From contig OY970182.1 in the NCBI GenBank assembly GCA_963708095.1, forward strand, positions 4,092,001-4,156,000: a stretch of DNA of 64,000 nucleotides. Reading direction: 5' to 3'. The position numbers and the translations under genes were made by a program. The notes beneath the pieces were generated by a model that was not told the DNA's origin, searched no databases, and saw only the letters and a program-made list of their open reading frames with translations. Each line of letters begins with the position of its first letter. Position 1 is the first letter of the stretch. This document shows, piece after piece, positions 17,088 through 25,706 of the stretch. This DNA comes from JAJZVS01 sp963708095 (lineage in GTDB: Bacteria; Pseudomonadota; Alphaproteobacteria; Acetobacterales; Acetobacteraceae).

Positions 17088-17849
17088 TCATGGAGAAACG
17101 TCGGCACCGTCAAGCTGATGGGACTTCAGCGGCCCAACGGGCTGATGGTTGGATGGCGGGAGCGCTCCCTTTGTCGCCGGGGTCAGCGTCTGGCCAAGCC
17201 GTTCGATTACCGCGTGGGCGGTGCGCACGCAATGATCACGCAGCTGCTGACGCACCGCCGCCCCATCGCGGAGGCGCAGGGCGTTGATGATCCGATGATG
17301 CTCTTCCGAAGATTCCTGCCAACGCTGGGAATTCTCGTTCACGAGGTAGCGGGCGCGCTGCACCCGATCGTACAGATCGGAATAAATGCGCATCAACACC
17401 TCATTGCCGGTCAGCTCGATGATCGTCGCATGGAACTGCTTGTTGAGCCGAAAATAGCCCTTCATGTCCTGCTGCGCGCGTCTGACGTCCATCTGATCGA
17501 CAATTGATTCCAGTTCGGCGATATCGCGGTTGGAAATCTGGTCGCACACCAGTGGACCGGCCATCTCCTCAAGGACCGCCAGCACATCGAAGGCCTGCGC
17601 CACCTCCTGCAGCGAGATCTCGGCGATCACCGCGCCACGGTGCGGGCGGATGTCCACTAACCGTTCGGCCGCAAGTAGTTTCAACGCTTCACGCAGCGGG
17701 GTGCGGGATACCTGGAAAATCCGGCCGATATCGGTCTCCGACAGACGTTCGCCTGGCTTCAACTCGCAACGGACAATCATCTCCCGCAATTGTTCAACGA
17801 CGCCGTCATGCAGTGGCGGCCGCGGGGCGATCCCGGACTGTCCCATCAT
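17088..17849 (-). CDS. GntR family (FadR/FCD subfamily) transcriptional regulator
   Basis: About 253 residues. The N-terminal winged helix (LKPGERLSETDIGRIFQVSR, TPLREALKLLAAERLVDIRP) is followed by an all-helical FCD domain (~95-220) with metal-binding residues in LNKQFHATII and SEEHHRIINALRLRDG. The start is ATG 17849 or 17846 behind GGAGGGG. It is divergent from the Liv-type importer operon, which it most likely controls in response to the imported compound or a breakdown product. Confidence 0.9.
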   Translation of the reverse strand: MMGQSGIAPRPPLHDGVVEQLREMIVRCELKPGERLSETDIGRIFQVSRTPLREALKLLAAERLVDIRPHRGAVIAEISLQEVAQAFDVLAVLEEMAGPLVCDQISNRDIAELESIVDQMDVRRAQQDMKGYFRLNKQFHATIIELTGNEVLMRIYSDLYDRVQRARYLVNENSQRWQESSEEHHRIINALRLRDGAAVRQQLRDHCVRTAHAVIERLGQTLTPATKGALPPSNHQPVGPLKSHQLDGADVSP

Positions 17850-18015
17850 CCCCTCCGTACACTCCCAGGTAGCTTCCGGTACCGCTGATGACAGCGATTG
17901 AGGGCACCCAATTCTCTCCGCGCCCTGTATGGCAAATCTACGCCTTCGGCAAGATTTCTGCATACACCGATGCCGGATTGAGGGCTATGGAGGACAACAA
18001 ATCCAATTCTACGGT

Positions 18016-18027
18016 ATTGCATGCAAT
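18016..18027. promoter_or_regulatory. Palindrome ATTGCATGCAAT between gntR and the liv-type operon
   Basis: A perfect 12-bp dyad in the 235-bp divergent intergenic region, 58 bp before the binding-protein ATG. Its size and place fit a GntR-family operator. Binding is inference. Confidence 0.4.
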
Positions 18028-18084
18028 TTAGGGTCGTGTATCCTGCGCCTGCCCGCTTATGGGGCAGGAAGAGGAGAATTGAGC

Positions 18085-19239
18085 ATGATTCCCGCCAAGG
18101 ACAGGTCTCTGCAGGGCAGAATGCCTAAATTTACATCTTCCATATGCAGTGCTCTCAGCCTCCTGGCCGGCACCCTGGTGCTGTCGGCCGGAATCGCGTC
18201 GGCGGCGCAGCCGATCGCGGTGAAGATCGGCATGCCCGCGCCTCTCACGGGTCCTTCGGCCAATTTTGGTGACGCCATGGTGAAGGGCGCGCAAATCGCG
18301 ATCGACGAGACCCCTGGCGTCAAGGTCGATCTGGACGTTCAGGACACTGCCTGCGACGCACAGACCGGCGTCAACGCCGTCAACAAGTTGATCACGGACG
18401 GCGTCAATATCGTGGTCGGCTTCCATTGCAGCGCTGCGGCCCTGCCTTCGCTGCCGCTGCTCAACCGGGCTCAGATCCCGGTGATCGTGTCCCAGGCGTT
18501 GCATCCGGCAATTACCGCAAGCGGCTATAAGGGCGTGTTTCGGGTGATCTCAACGACCGCGCAAGAAGGCCCGGCTGCCGCCAAGATTCTGCTGCACACC
18601 TTCGGTGGCAAGACGTTCGCTATGGTGAACGACAACACCGCGGTGCAGAAATCGCTGATGGAACAAACGGCCGTGGCGGTGAGGAAAGGTGGTGGCAAAG
18701 TCGTCTACACCACGGCCATCACCCCCGGCTCCAACGAATTCGGCGTCAACGTCGCGCAGATCATGGCATTGAAGCCGGATGACGTGTTCCTGGCGCTGTA
18801 TTACCCCGAAGGCGCGCAGCTGACAAAACAACTGATTCAGGCGGGCTATCAGGGCCACATCCTGAACGGCGATGCCGGCGTGGACCCGAACTTCATCAAA
18901 ATCGCCGGGGAGTCGGTGGCCGAGAAGACCTCCTTCATCACCCAGCCGATCACCTCACAGTTCCCCGCGGCGAAGCCGTTCATCGCGGCCTACACGGCGA
19001 AATTCCATCAAGCCCCGGGTGTGCTGAGCGCCTATACCTACGACGCCATGAAAGTGGCGCTGGATGTGATCCAGAAGACCCACTCGGTCGCTTATGGCCC
19101 GCTCGTGAAGGCACTGCATGCCTATTCCGGGCAGCACGTTACCGGAAAGATTGAATTCGACGAGAATGGCCAGCTGAAGACCGGTGTATTTACCCGCGTC
19201 GTGGTGCGTAACGGCGACTTCGTGGCAGCCAGCAAGTAA
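18085..19239 (+). CDS. Branched-chain amino acid-type ABC substrate-binding protein (LivJ/K-like)
   Basis: About 384 residues of the type I periplasmic binding fold (Peripla_BP_6). The start ATG 18085 follows AGAGGAGA and encodes a signal peptide (hydrophobic ICSALSLLAGTLVLSAGIAS, cleavage near AAQP). The mature N-terminus KIGMPAPLTGPSANFGDAMV is the family hallmark, and VGFHCSAAALPSLPLLNRAQ follows. Many relatives bind aromatic acids, amides or ureides rather than leucine. It opens an operon with two permeases, two ATPases and four catabolic enzymes. Confidence 0.92.
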   Translation: MIPAKDRSLQGRMPKFTSSICSALSLLAGTLVLSAGIASAAQPIAVKIGMPAPLTGPSANFGDAMVKGAQIAIDETPGVKVDLDVQDTACDAQTGVNAVNKLITDGVNIVVGFHCSAAALPSLPLLNRAQIPVIVSQALHPAITASGYKGVFRVISTTAQEGPAAAKILLHTFGGKTFAMVNDNTAVQKSLMEQTAVAVRKGGGKVVYTTAITPGSNEFGVNVAQIMALKPDDVFLALYYPEGAQLTKQLIQAGYQGHILNGDAGVDPNFIKIAGESVAEKTSFITQPITSQFPAAKPFIAAYTAKFHQAPGVLSAYTYDAMKVALDVIQKTHSVAYGPLVKALHAYSGQHVTGKIEFDENGQLKTGVFTRVVVRNGDFVAASK

Positions 19240-19279
19240 TGTTCAAACCGACGCCGATCGGGCAGGAAGGGACCGCACG

Positions 19280-20143
19280 ATGCTGATCGAGCTCTTGATC
19301 ACCGGTCTCGTGCTCGGCTCCTTTTACGCGCTGATTGGCGTTGGCTACACCGTCATCTACGGAACCGTGCGGCTGTTGAACCTGGCGCATGGCGACATGT
19401 ACATGCTGGGAGCCTTCGTCTCCTTCTCCATCGTCGCCCTGGTGGGCGGCCCGCATAACCTTGTGACGGCGGTGATCGGCAGTATCATCGGCACCGTCGT
19501 CGCGGTCGGGTTGGTGGGCTTCCTTGTTCGGCTCGTGCTGGAGCGGGTGGATGTGAAGTCCAATTCGTTCTCCCCAATGATTACCGCCGTAGGCGTTTCG
19601 CTGGTCCTGGAAAATAGCGCCCTGCATTTGTGGGGCACTAGCCCGATCGGCTTTCCCATCCAGATTCCTGCCACCCCCGCCAAGCCGTTCATTGCTTTGG
19701 CGCTGTGCGTGGCGCTGATTTTCGTGGTGGATATCTGGGTCAGCCGCAGTCGCTTCGGCATGGCGATGCGGGCGGTGGGCGTCGACCACCAGGCGGTGCG
19801 CATGATGGGCATCCGGGTGGATTTCGTTCTCTATGTGACCTTCGCTGTGTTTTCCGCTATCGCCGGCATCACAGGGCTGCTGGCCGCCACCTATTACGGG
19901 TCGATCCATTTCGCCATGGGCTTCCTGCTGGGATTGAAAGGCTTCACCGCAGCGGTGCTGGGGGGCATCGGCAATGTGCGCGGCGCGCTGCTGGGCGGTG
20001 TGCTGCTGGGCCTGATCGAGGCGGCAGGCGGCGGCATCTTCGGCACCAGCTGGACCGATGTCGTGGTCTTCGTCTGCCTGATCGCCATTCTGCTGGTGAA
20101 GCCATCGGGCATCCTGGGCGAAACCGTAGTTGAACGAATGTAA
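19280..20143 (+). CDS. Branched-chain amino acid-type ABC permease (LivH-like)
   Basis: About 287 residues with eight or so membrane segments. It opens with the typical LivH sequence GLVLGSFYALIGVGYTVIYG, then LNLAHGDMYMLGAF, and ends with the GVLLGLIEAAGGGIFGTSW region. The start ATG 19280 has AGGAAGGGA upstream; the frame open from 19184 overlaps the previous gene and is not needed. It pairs with the LivM-like permease six bases downstream. Confidence 0.92.
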   Translation: MLIELLITGLVLGSFYALIGVGYTVIYGTVRLLNLAHGDMYMLGAFVSFSIVALVGGPHNLVTAVIGSIIGTVVAVGLVGFLVRLVLERVDVKSNSFSPMITAVGVSLVLENSALHLWGTSPIGFPIQIPATPAKPFIALALCVALIFVVDIWVSRSRFGMAMRAVGVDHQAVRMMGIRVDFVLYVTFAVFSAIAGITGLLAATYYGSIHFAMGFLLGLKGFTAAVLGGIGNVRGALLGGVLLGLIEAAGGGIFGTSWTDVVVFVCLIAILLVKPSGILGETVVERM

Positions 20144-20148
20144 TCCCG

Positions 20149-21165
20149 ATGCGATCGTCCCGCCTGACTGCCTGGATCGTGCTTGCCGCCATCGCGCTCG
20201 CCATCCCGATCTGGGGTAACGCCTATTACGTGAGCGTAGGCACCACGGTGCTGATCTTCGCCGTGCTGGCAGTGGGGCTGAACGTTGTCCTGGGCTATGC
20301 CGGCCTTCTGGATCTCGGCTACGTGGCGTTCTTCGCCATCGGCTCGTACACCACCGGCATGCTGGTGCGCTACACTCCAGTGCCGTTTCCGCTGGCGTTT
20401 CTGGCCAGCGGTGCGCTTGCCGGGCTGTGCGGCCTGGTGATCGGCGGCCCCACGCTGCGGCTGCGCGCCGATTATCTGGCCATCGTCACCATCGGTTTTG
20501 GGGAAATCGTTCGCATCACGCTGACCAACCTGGATTTCACGGGCGGTCCGACGGGCATTTACGGCATCCCGATGGCGACCATCGGTGGTTATGAGTTGAA
20601 CTCCGCCGTCGATTACTACTGGCTGGCATTGGCAATGATGGCGGTGGGGCTGGTGTTCACCGGGCTGGTGCGGCGGACCTCGCTCGGCACTGCCTGGATC
20701 TATATTCGCTATGACGAAGAGGTGGCTCAGGCGGTGGGGGTCAGTCCGTTCCACGCGAAGCTGGCCGCCTACGGGCTGGGAGCGGTCTGGGGCGGGCTGG
20801 CCGGTAGCATTTATGTGGTGTCGGCGGGCGCCGTCTCGCCCACGTCGTTCACCTTTGCACAATCGCTGCTGATCGTGATGTCGGTGATTCTGGGCGGCCA
20901 GGGTTCGCTGCTTGGCGTGGTGATCGGTACCATCTGCGTGATCGCCATTCCCGAGCTGTTCCGGTCGGTCGCCTCCTGGCGACTATTGGCATTCGGCTTT
21001 GTGCTGATCGCGCTGATGCTGTGGCGCCCGATGGGGTTGATCCGCGATCGCTTCAAGCTTGATCCTGTTCCGTCCCGTGGACGCGGCTGGCTGCGTGGCG
21101 CTCTGTTTGGCAAGAGGATCACCAACCCACAGATGGCCGACAATTGTGTCTCTGAGGAGCGGTGA
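20149..21165 (+). CDS. Branched-chain amino acid-type ABC permease (LivM-like)
   Basis: A 338-residue permease with about nine membrane segments, starting six bases after the LivH-like gene. LNVVLGYAGLLDLGYVAFFA and ADYLAIVTIGFGEIVRITLT are LivM signatures, and the EAA-like loop lies around residue 205 (SPFHAKLAAYGLGAVWGGLA). The C-terminal tail is soluble. Its TGA shares its last base with the ATG of the ATPase gene (TGATG). Confidence 0.92.
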   Translation: MRSSRLTAWIVLAAIALAIPIWGNAYYVSVGTTVLIFAVLAVGLNVVLGYAGLLDLGYVAFFAIGSYTTGMLVRYTPVPFPLAFLASGALAGLCGLVIGGPTLRLRADYLAIVTIGFGEIVRITLTNLDFTGGPTGIYGIPMATIGGYELNSAVDYYWLALAMMAVGLVFTGLVRRTSLGTAWIYIRYDEEVAQAVGVSPFHAKLAAYGLGAVWGGLAGSIYVVSAGAVSPTSFTFAQSLLIVMSVILGGQGSLLGVVIGTICVIAIPELFRSVASWRLLAFGFVLIALMLWRPMGLIRDRFKLDPVPSRGRGWLRGALFGKRITNPQMADNCVSEER

Positions 21166-21875
21166 TGCTGGTCGTGGACAAACTCAGCCTCAGCTTCCAG
21201 GGCATTCACGCTGTGCAGGAGGTTTCGTTCACAACCCATGCGCGCCAGGTCATGGGCCTGATTGGCCCCAACGGGGCTGGCAAGACCTCGCTGTTCAACT
21301 GCATCACCGGGCATTATCGGCCCAGCGCCGGCACCGTCACGCTGGATGGCGTCAATATCACCGGCAGCAAAGCCTATCAGATCGCCCGGCGGGGTATCCG
21401 ACGCACGTTCCAGAATATCCGGCTATTCGCGCATCTGTCGGTGCATGCCAATATTCTCGCCGGCGCCTATGTGCTGAAGCAGCCGGAAACGGTGCTGAAC
21501 GAACGCTGCGAGCAGCTTTGCGAGCAACTGCGCATTGAGGCCGACCTGCTCTATCGCCCGGCAGGCGAGCTGCCCTATGGCGTGCAGCGCCGGCTTGAGC
21601 TGGCTCGGGCGCTGATAGCCAATCCCCGGTTGCTGCTGGTAGACGAACCAGGAGCCGGCTTGAACGGCGCCGAGCGGGCCATGATCGTAGGCATCTTGCG
21701 CGACGTAGCCGAGAACATGGGCATCGGTGTCATCCTGATTGAGCACGATATCGGTATGATTGCACGCGCCTGCGACCATGTGGTGGTGCTCAACCGTGGC
21801 AGCGTGTTGGCCGAGGGAACCCCCGACGAAATCCAGCGCCACCCGGCGGTGGTCGCTGCCTATCTCGGAGACTGA
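21165..21875 (+). CDS. ABC transporter ATP-binding protein (LivG-like)
   Basis: 236 residues from ATG 21165 (GTG 21162 is also in frame). Walker A GPNGAGKTSLFNCITG, Q-loop RRTFQNIRLFAHLSV, signature LPYGVQRRLELARALIANPR and Walker B LLLVDEPGAGL are present, with switch His in LIEHDIGMI. The signature has LPYG instead of LSGG, normal for LivG proteins. Confidence 0.92.
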   Translation: MLVVDKLSLSFQGIHAVQEVSFTTHARQVMGLIGPNGAGKTSLFNCITGHYRPSAGTVTLDGVNITGSKAYQIARRGIRRTFQNIRLFAHLSVHANILAGAYVLKQPETVLNERCEQLCEQLRIEADLLYRPAGELPYGVQRRLELARALIANPRLLLVDEPGAGLNGAERAMIVGILRDVAENMGIGVILIEHDIGMIARACDHVVVLNRGSVLAEGTPDEIQRHPAVVAAYLGD

Positions 21876-21879
21876 GCCG

Positions 21880-22644
21880 ATGACCGCGCGTGCGATCAGC
21901 GTGAAAAACCTCAGCGTCGCCTATGGGCCGGTGCAGGCCCTCAAATCGGTGGATATCGAGGTAGCCAGCGGCGAGATCGTCGCCGTGCTGGGAGCCAACG
22001 GCGCGGGCAAGAGCACGCTGCTCAACACCATCGCTGGCCTGGTCCCGGCGCGAAGCGGCGAGGTGACGGTGGAGGGAGTCTCCATCCGCGGTCAGCAGGC
22101 GGAAGCGATCGCTCGATCCGGCATCCGCCTGGTGCCGGAGGGCCGGCGCATCTTCACTCGCCTGACGGTGGAGGAAAATTTGCGCCTGGGCGCGTATTTC
22201 TCCACCCAGACCGTGTTCCGCCAGCGCTTCGATGAATTGGGGACGATCTTTCCCCTGTTATTGGAGCGCCGCCACTCCTTCGCGGGCTATCTGAGCGGCG
22301 GCGAGCAACAAATCGTGGCGCTGGGGCGGGCGCTTATCTGCAAGCCCGATGTGCTGCTGCTGGACGAGCCCTCGGCCGGGCTATCGCCAATCGCCACCAC
22401 CCAAGTCTACGCCTCCTTGCGGGCGGTGGCGGCCGAGACCGGGCTGACCATCCTGCTGGTGGAGCAGAACGTCCGTGCCGCGCTGGCTGTGGCAAGCCGC
22501 GGCTATGTCCTGGAACTGGGCTCGGTGCGGCTGTCCGGCCCCCGCGATGTGCTGGAGCACGACGAACGGGTAACGGCGCTCTATCTGGGCCAACACGTTG
22601 AGCCAACAAATTGGGTAGGTACTTATAATGAGACTGAAAGGTAA
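21880..22644 (+). CDS. ABC transporter ATP-binding protein (LivF-like)
   Basis: 254 residues from ATG 21880, four bases after the LivG-like gene. Walker A GANGAGKSTLLNTIAG, signature LSGGEQQIVALGRALICKPD, Walker B VLLLDEPSAGLSP and LLVEQNVRAALAVA are present. Its last 17 bases overlap the first SDR gene, coupling transport to catabolism on one transcript. Confidence 0.92.
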   Translation: MTARAISVKNLSVAYGPVQALKSVDIEVASGEIVAVLGANGAGKSTLLNTIAGLVPARSGEVTVEGVSIRGQQAEAIARSGIRLVPEGRRIFTRLTVEENLRLGAYFSTQTVFRQRFDELGTIFPLLLERRHSFAGYLSGGEQQIVALGRALICKPDVLLLDEPSAGLSPIATTQVYASLRAVAAETGLTILLVEQNVRAALAVASRGYVLELGSVRLSGPRDVLEHDERVTALYLGQHVEPTNWVGTYNETER

Positions 22645-23368
22645 AACTGCCCTGGTCACCGGTGCCGCGCGCACCGACAGTATTGGGCGGGCGATAGCAC
22701 TGGCGTTGGCCAATGAAGGGGCCGATGTCGCGGTCAACGATTTTGGCCGCGGCGAGGAAGCTGCCACCCTGGTGGAGGAGATCACTGCGTTGGGTCGCCG
22801 CGCCGTGTATTTCGATGCCGATGTCCGCGAGGTGGCGGCATGCCGCCAGTTAGTCTCCGGAGCGCACGCGGCATGGGGAAAGCTCGACATCGTGGTCAAC
22901 AATGCAGGCTTCTCCCGCCACCAGCCGTTCCTGGAGATCGAGGAAGCCGACTACAACGCCATGTTGGACCTTAATCTCAAGGGACCGTTCTTCATCATGC
23001 AGGCGGCGGCGCGGCTGATGTCGGCCGGCGGCCGGATCATCAACATCTCCTCTGAACAAGCCTATATCGGCCACCCCACGGTGCCGCATTACAGCGCCGC
23101 CAAGGCCGGATTGATGACCATGACGCGTTCAGTGGCGTTGGCACTCGCTCCGGCCATCACCGCCAACTGCGTGGCACCCGGCCCCACCGCCACCGCTCGT
23201 TTCCGCGCCGGACCGGAATATACCGAGGCGGTGCGCGCGGCGATTCCGCTGGAGCGCTGGGTGGAGCCGGATGATGTGGCGCGTTCCGTTGTGTTTCTCG
23301 CCAGCGTCGATGGCGACGTCTACACGGGCCAGATTCTCAACCCCAACGCCGGCACGGTGATGCCGTGA
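22628..23368 (+). CDS. Short-chain dehydrogenase/reductase
   Basis: A 246-residue classical SDR. The cofactor-binding segment is TGAARTDSIGRAIALALANE with NDFG after the second strand, NNAG is at about residue 90, and the catalytic Ser-Tyr-Lys set lies in INISSEQAYIG and HYSAAKAGLMTM. It overlaps the end of livF. It probably oxidises or reduces a ring or side-chain alcohol of the imported compound, but the substrate cannot be read from sequence. Confidence 0.88.
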   Translation: MRLKGKTALVTGAARTDSIGRAIALALANEGADVAVNDFGRGEEAATLVEEITALGRRAVYFDADVREVAACRQLVSGAHAAWGKLDIVVNNAGFSRHQPFLEIEEADYNAMLDLNLKGPFFIMQAAARLMSAGGRIINISSEQAYIGHPTVPHYSAAKAGLMTMTRSVALALAPAITANCVAPGPTATARFRAGPEYTEAVRAAIPLERWVEPDDVARSVVFLASVDGDVYTGQILNPNAGTVMP

Positions 23369-23404
23369 CCGCGGCCTCAATCTCGCTCCGACACGGTAGC
23401 TGAC

Positions 23405-24151
23405 ATGCCCGATTGTGTGATCGTCACGGGGGCCGCCGGCGGCATCGGCCAGGCAGTGGCGCGTTCCTTTCTTGCCAAGGGCGCGCAGGTTACCTGCGCC
23501 GATATACGGCTAGAAGCCGTGCGCGAATTTGTTGACCGTTCAACTGACGGTCTTGATCCGGAGGCCGGCGGTCGCGCGCACACGGTGGGTGTGGATGTGA
23601 CGGATACACCTTCGCTGCGCGCCATGGTAGAATTTGCGCTGACGCGGATGGGGCGGGTGGACGTGCTGGTGCATTGCGCCGGGTTGGACGCGCCGCGCGC
23701 CGATATTACCGAATTGGACGACGCTTTGTGGGACCGCATCATCGCGCTGGATCTGTCGTCCGCTTTCCGCAGCGCGAAAGCGGTGCTGCCGCATATGATG
23801 CAACGGCAGCAGGGCCGTATCATTCTGATCGGCTCGATCGCCGGCTGGCGGCCCAACCGCGCTACTGCCGTCGCCTATAACGCCGCGAAGGCCGGCGTTC
23901 ATGGGTTGACCGCCGGTTTGGCTAAACAGCTGGAGCCGCACGGTATCCTGGTCAATGCGGTGGCGCCCGGTCCGACCGGCACCGGCGAGCCAATGAACGC
24001 CGAGGAAATCGCGGCCGACCGTGCATTGTTTCCGCTCCCGATCGCCGGGCCTCAGCCAGTGGCGGAAGCCTGCCTGTATCTCGCCGGCCCCGGCGGCCGC
24101 TGGATCAGTGGCACGGTACTGACCGTGGCCGGTGGCCGTTGGTACCGTTAG
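23405..24151 (+). CDS. Short-chain dehydrogenase/reductase
   Basis: A 248-residue classical SDR, 36 bp after the previous one and only distantly related to it. It has TGAAGGIGQAVARSF, CAG in the VHCAGLD block, catalytic Ser in IILIGSIAGWRPN and YNAAKAGVHGLT. ATG 23405 follows GGTAGC. Two different SDRs in one operon suggest two separate redox steps. Confidence 0.88.
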   Translation: MPDCVIVTGAAGGIGQAVARSFLAKGAQVTCADIRLEAVREFVDRSTDGLDPEAGGRAHTVGVDVTDTPSLRAMVEFALTRMGRVDVLVHCAGLDAPRADITELDDALWDRIIALDLSSAFRSAKAVLPHMMQRQQGRIILIGSIAGWRPNRATAVAYNAAKAGVHGLTAGLAKQLEPHGILVNAVAPGPTGTGEPMNAEEIAADRALFPLPIAGPQPVAEACLYLAGPGGRWISGTVLTVAGGRWYR

Positions 24152-24179
24152 ACCGCCGCAGCATAGGGAAATCGCACGC

Positions 24180-25706
24180 ATGGCCCAGATCCTGATCCGC
24201 GGCTGCCGTGCCCTCCTGGGCGAAACAGTAACATTGAGCGAGCCGGTGGATGTGCTCATCGTCGATGGCGCGATCGCCGATATCCGCCCTGCCGGCGTTC
24301 GTCCGTTTTGCGATGGTGGCGGGCCCGAGGCCGTTGGCGACTTCGACAGCATCGACGGTAGCGATGGCCTGCTGACCGCCGGGCTGATCAACGGCCATTT
24401 CCATTCGCACGAGCATTTCCAGAAAGGCCAATTCGAGGGGCTGCCGTTGGAATTGTGGATGAATTACGTGCGCCCGCCGCATCCGGTGGCGCTGACGCCG
24501 CGTCAGATCTATCTGCGCACCATGGTTGGCGCCATCGAGGCACTGCGCTCCGGCACCACCACGGTCGTGGATGACGTCAATATCGGCGCCGAACTCAGCC
24601 GCGAGCAACTGGCGGCGGTTCACCAAGCCTATGAGGATATCGGCCTGCGCGCGCTGGTGGGCGTGTCCATGATGGACCGGCCGTTTTTCGAGGCGCTGCC
24701 TTTCGTCGAGGAGGAATTTCCTGACGGATTGTTGGCCGCGCTTCGCGCCATCCCGATTGCTGGCGGCGATGCGCTGCTGGAGATCGGGCGTGAACTGGGT
24801 CGGCTGCGCCACCCGCGTGCGCATCGCGTGGGGTTCATTCTAGCGCCCTCGGCACCGCAGCGCTGTACTCCCGCCTTCCTGGCAGCGGTGCGCCGGCTGG
24901 CCGACGAACTGGCATTGCCGATAATGATCCATGTGCAGGAAACCCGGCTGCAAGTGGTCACTGCCCAACTGGCGCACGGCGAAAGTTTCATCGCTTATCT
25001 GGACGAGATCGGCTTCCTGAAGCCGAACACGACGCTGATCCACGGCGTCTGGCTGCGGCCGGACGATATCCACCGGCTGGCCGCCTCCGGCGCGAGCGTG
25101 CAGATCAATTCGTGGAGCAATCTGCGGCTTGGCTCCGGCGTCGCGCCGCTGCGGGCGCTCCTGGACGGTGGGGTGAATGTCAGTCTGGGCACCGACGGGT
25201 GCTCCTCCACCGACACATGTAACATGCTGAATTCGGTCGGCTTGGCCGCCGCCACGCAAACACTGCGCGGCGATCACAGCCATTGGGTGTCGGCGCGGGA
25301 AGTCTGGCAGGCCGCCACCATCGGCGGCGCAAGAGCGATCGGCCTTGGCGACATGCTGGGAGCGATAGCACCCGGGCGACGCGCCGATCTGGTGCTGTAC
25401 CGCATGGACCGCATTCCCTTCACGCCGCTGAACGACCCGCTGCGCCAGTTGGTATACGCCGAACGCGGCAGCTCGATCGACAGCGTGATTATCGATGGCC
25501 GCGTGGTGATGCGGCAAGGGAAGCTCATCAGCGTGGACGAAGCGGCGCTGCTGGCTGAGATCGGCGCCGAATACGCGGCACTGAAGCCGAAATTCGCCGA
25601 AGCGGAGCAGATGGTCTCCCGCATGCGGCCGGCGCTGGAACGGATTCATGCCCGCTGCTGCGCTCTGCCGATCGCCTCCGATCATTTCCCCACCCGCTTG
25701 GCATGA
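24180..25706 (+). CDS. Metal-dependent amidohydrolase (TrzA/AtzB/cytosine-deaminase-like)
   Basis: About 508 residues, starting at ATG 24180 behind AGGGAA. Amidohydrolase-superfamily residues are visible: the HxH motif in NGHFHSHEHF (His73, His75), a His in IMIHVQETRLQVVTAQL, a His in TLIHGVWL and the final Asp in SLGTDGCSSTD. Relatives deaminate or hydrolyse C-N bonds of triazines, pyrimidines and guanine derivatives. The C-terminal ~50 residues after the barrel are an extra helical extension. It ends in ATGA overlap with the next gene. It suggests a nitrogen-containing or cyclic-amide substrate. Confidence 0.88.
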   Translation: MAQILIRGCRALLGETVTLSEPVDVLIVDGAIADIRPAGVRPFCDGGGPEAVGDFDSIDGSDGLLTAGLINGHFHSHEHFQKGQFEGLPLELWMNYVRPPHPVALTPRQIYLRTMVGAIEALRSGTTTVVDDVNIGAELSREQLAAVHQAYEDIGLRALVGVSMMDRPFFEALPFVEEEFPDGLLAALRAIPIAGGDALLEIGRELGRLRHPRAHRVGFILAPSAPQRCTPAFLAAVRRLADELALPIMIHVQETRLQVVTAQLAHGESFIAYLDEIGFLKPNTTLIHGVWLRPDDIHRLAASGASVQINSWSNLRLGSGVAPLRALLDGGVNVSLGTDGCSSTDTCNMLNSVGLAAATQTLRGDHSHWVSAREVWQAATIGGARAIGLGDMLGAIAPGRRADLVLYRMDRIPFTPLNDPLRQLVYAERGSSIDSVIIDGRVVMRQGKLISVDEAALLAEIGAEYAALKPKFAEAEQMVSRMRPALERIHARCCALPIASDHFPTRLA